Shown: positions 6,654 through 7,995 of the stretch, one piece after another
Numbering within the stretch: the stretch's first letter is position 1
Layout of the letters: each line of letters starts with the position of its first letter
Assembly (NCBI GenBank): GCA_035518875.1
Contig: DATIXD010000363.1
Coordinates: 1 to 7,995, forward strand
Length of the DNA stretch: 7,995 bases
Source: DATIXD01 sp035518875
Lineage (GTDB): Bacteria > Pseudomonadota > Gammaproteobacteria > Methylococcales > Methylococcaceae
Direction of reading: 5' to 3'
The notes under the pieces: model-generated
Databases searched by the model: none
What the model saw: only the letters and a program-made list of their open reading frames with translations
Told to the model about the DNA's origin: nothing
Program-made: the position numbers and the translations under genes

Positions 6654-7846
6654 TTATATCCCTTCACCAAGCCTTCCCAATAAATCACCGGCAACACCCA
6701 ACGCTTGAGTTGATACATGCTCCAACGCTCTTTGCCCTGGTCGAAGGGGAAGGTTTCGCAGGGTTTGAGATCGTAATCGAACTCCGCCAGGATCAGCCTG
6801 CCATATCCGGTGACCAGCGGGCAGGACGTGTAGCCGTCGTAACTGGTCTTTGGCGGCTGTCCTTGTATCGCCGCCAGCAAATTGGCCTCCAACACCGGCG
6901 CCTGCGCGCGGACCGCCGCCGCCGTCTTGGAAGTGGGCAGGCTGCTGGCGTCGCCGATGCTGAAGACATTCGGGTAGCGGACGTGCTGAAGGGTCTCCTT
7001 GCTCACATCCACCCAGCCGGCCTCGTTGGCCAGAGGACTTTGCTTGATGAAATCCGGCGCGCTCATGGGCGGGACGACGTGAATCATGTCATAGGGCTGG
7101 ACGAAGGTTTCGCCGGTGTCCAGGTTTTGGAACACCGCCTCTTTGGATTGCCCGCGGATTTCTACCAAACTGTGCTTGTAATGCACCTCGATGCCGCGTG
7201 GTTTAACCACCTGATCGACGAGCGCAGTGGCGTATTTGGGAGCGCTGAAGATGGTGGGTGTGGCGCAGTAATAAACAACACGGGATTTGTCCCGGATGCC
7301 CTGCTTGCGCAAATAATGTTCCGCCAGGTACATGATCTTCTGCGGCGCGCCGGCGCATTTGATGGGTGGCGGCGGGAAGGTGAAGACGGCGTTGCCGCCT
7401 TTGAAATTTCGGATATTCTCCCAGGTGCTGTTGACCGTGTCGTAACTGTAATTGCTGCACACCCCGTTCTTACCCAGGGCCTCGGGCAGACCCTTGATCT
7501 TGTGCCAGTCGATCTGGAGGCCCGGGGCAACCACCAGATAGTCATAGCCGATGTCCCTGCCGTCCCGCGTCGTGAGGCGGTTTTCCTCGGGAAAGAATTT
7601 GGCTGCCGCGTCCTGAATCCATTGCGCGCCCTTAGGAATCAGGCCGGCCATTGGCCTGACCGACGCTTCGCGAGCGACCACGCCACCGCCGACCAGCGTC
7701 CATAAGGGCTGGTAATAATGTTTGTCCGAGGGTTCGATGATGGCGACGTCCCTGATCCCGCTTGCGCGCAATAATCGAGCCGCGATACCCAGGCCAGCGG
7801 CGCCGCCGCCGACTACGACGATCTGATGGTGAATCTTGTTGGACAC
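6632..7846 (-). CDS. sqr: Sulfide:quinone oxidoreductase, type II
   Basis: A 404-residue FAD enzyme that oxidises sulfide to protein- or acceptor-bound sulfane sulfur and gives electrons to membrane quinone. The N-terminal Rossmann motif is VVGGGAAGLG (11-20), the ribose-binding acid of FAD is E38, and the second FAD site is FSIGDASSLPTSKTAAAV (295-312). The redox cysteines are C164 in IKCAGAPQKIMYL and C342 in YTSCPLVTGYGR. These stretches, and FPFDQGKERWSMY, closely match the mitochondrial SQOR (type II) group, and the 178-residue spacing of the two cysteines equals that of human SQOR as I recall it. A third cysteine, C130 in GVCSNYS, lies in the region where type I enzymes carry their first cysteine. 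The start is GTG at 7846 with GGAGG 7 nt upstream. No signal peptide is seen, so it is probably bound peripherally to the inner membrane through its C-terminal part. It leads an operon with lipid-transport genes. Confidence 0.92.
   Translation of the reverse strand: MSNKIHHQIVVVGGGAAGLGIAARLLRASGIRDVAIIEPSDKHYYQPLWTLVGGGVVAREASVRPMAGLIPKGAQWIQDAAAKFFPEENRLTTRDGRDIGYDYLVVAPGLQIDWHKIKGLPEALGKNGVCSNYSYDTVNSTWENIRNFKGGNAVFTFPPPPIKCAGAPQKIMYLAEHYLRKQGIRDKSRVVYYCATPTIFSAPKYATALVDQVVKPRGIEVHYKHSLVEIRGQSKEAVFQNLDTGETFVQPYDMIHVVPPMSAPDFIKQSPLANEAGWVDVSKETLQHVRYPNVFSIGDASSLPTSKTAAAVRAQAPVLEANLLAAIQGQPPKTSYDGYTSCPLVTGYGRLILAEFDYDLKPCETFPFDQGKERWSMYQLKRWVLPVIYWEGLVKGYKWPRFGA
6660..6665 (-). promoter_or_regulatory. 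Ribosome binding site for the STAS-MlaE gene, inside sqr
   Basis: GAAGGG is located 6 nt before the ATG at 6653 and lies in the last coding part of the sulfide:quinone oxidoreductase gene (GTG AAG GGA). It supports the overlapping start rather than the downstream GTG at 6614. Confidence 0.65.
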
Positions 7847-7853
7847 GTGAAAT

Positions 7854-7858
7854 CCTCC
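7854..7858 (-). promoter_or_regulatory. Ribosome binding site for sqr
   Basis: GGAGG stands 7 nt before a GTG codon at 7846. The strong site and the Rossmann motif beginning about ten residues later together fix the GTG start. A longer reading frame in another phase (up to 7958) is a shadow. Confidence 0.75.
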
Positions 7859-7867
7859 GGGGTGAAT

Positions 7868-7895
7868 AATGTAAACTGTCGATCGTTCTCGACAA
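7868..7895 (-). promoter_or_regulatory. Candidate proximal promoter of sqr
   Basis: TTGTCG (7895 to 7890) and TACATT (7873 to 7868) are separated by 16 nt; CATTAT (7871 to 7866) with an 18-nt spacer is an equal alternative. The leader would be only about 14 nt, starting just in front of the ribosome binding site, which is short but workable. The inverted repeat at 7877-7894 covers the spacer. Weak hexamers, read by eye. Confidence 0.3.
7877..7894. promoter_or_regulatory. Inverted repeat TGTCGA-N6-TCGACA, possible operator
   Basis: A perfect 6-bp inverted repeat with a 6-bp centre lies 31 bp upstream of the sqr start, a form typical of a dimeric repressor site. It would overlap the spacer of the proximal promoter, or lie just after the start of transcripts from a more distant one. 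Sulfide-responsive regulators of sqr such as BigR/SqrR (ArsR family) are known, but I cannot tie this sequence to any of them. It is not a terminator: the stem is short and no T-run follows. Confidence 0.4.
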
Positions 7896-7958
7896 CCATC
7901 TCACGGATCGTTGACGCAGCAGCGATTCTGCATCCTGAAGGGGGCGAATGACAACCAT
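7891..7958 (-). repeat. Two copies of ATGGTTGTC upstream of sqr, with possible distal promoter
   Basis: ATGGTTGTC occurs on the minus strand at 7958-7950 and at 7899-7891, 59 bp apart in the same direction. The TTGTC in each copy can be read as part of a -35 box. The distal copy gives TTGTCA (7954 to 7949), 18 nt, then CAGAAT (7930 to 7925), a plausible promoter with a leader of about 70 nt. The distal copy is also inside a small inverted repeat, GAATG-ACAAC-CATTC (7946-7960). These may be tandem promoters or paired activator sites; chance cannot be excluded. Confidence 0.3.
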
Positions 7959-7995
7959 TCATGGCGCAAGGCTTGCTAAGCTTTCAAGAGTTGAA

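Noticed and set aside
6710..7705. Long plus-strand open frame of 331 codons opposite sqr, and a similar one at 4881-5876 opposite the ATPase and permease
   Set aside because: Both are antisense shadows of well-recognised minus-strand genes in G+C-rich DNA and have no recognisable domains.
7632..7958. Minus-strand open frame reaching upstream of sqr
   Set aside because: It overlaps sqr in another phase, resembles no family, and runs through the leader with its repeats and candidate promoters.
7847..7995. Possible RNA gene or end of an upstream gene in the right-hand 149 bases
   Set aside because: No tRNA-like folding, coding pattern or terminator could be recognised; only the promoter-type motifs listed are supported.

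Overview
The window is a compact bacterial segment with every recognisable gene on the minus strand, so the transcription order runs from high to low coordinates. Protein similarity (type II sulfide:quinone oxidoreductase, MlaE/MlaF/MlaD-type lipid ABC transporter, PqiC-type lipoprotein, lipid-anchored family 5 solute-binding protein) points to a Gram-negative proteobacterium, most likely a gamma- or beta-proteobacterium that meets sulfide. The genus cannot be fixed from sequence alone. Hand counts of sample lines give about 53-62% GC in most genes, against about 42-45% in one gene (138-749).

Block 1 (7846 down to 3080) looks like a single five-gene operon. A sulfide:quinone oxidoreductase (sqr, GTG start, strong ribosome binding site) overlaps by 22 nt a permease made of an N-terminal STAS domain fused to an MlaE domain. 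Then come the MlaF-like ATPase (3 nt gap), a single-MCE-domain MlaD-like protein (4 nt overlap) and a PqiC-like lipoprotein (1 nt TGATG overlap). The last four genes form a complete MCE lipid or hydrophobic-molecule transporter between inner and outer membrane. The unusual part is the tight coupling to sulfide oxidation. The 149-bp leader of sqr holds a perfect TGTCGA-N6-TCGACA inverted repeat and a repeated ATGGTTGTC motif.

Block 2 (3028 down to 1) starts at a likely sigma-70-type promoter with a consensus TATAAT. It encodes a large peptide-type solute-binding lipoprotein with an extra C-terminal membrane anchor, then a small AT-richer gene, then the first 45 codons of a DppB/YejB-type permease that runs out of the window. 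The small gene encodes a cytoplasmic cold-shock domain, one membrane helix and a periplasmic Excalibur domain. It sits between the binding protein and the permease with gaps of only 1 and 2 nt, and looks like a transferred gene inserted into a peptide-transport operon.

No RNA genes, insertion sequences, CRISPR arrays or clear rho-independent terminators were seen. No gene-free stretch exceeds about 150 bp.
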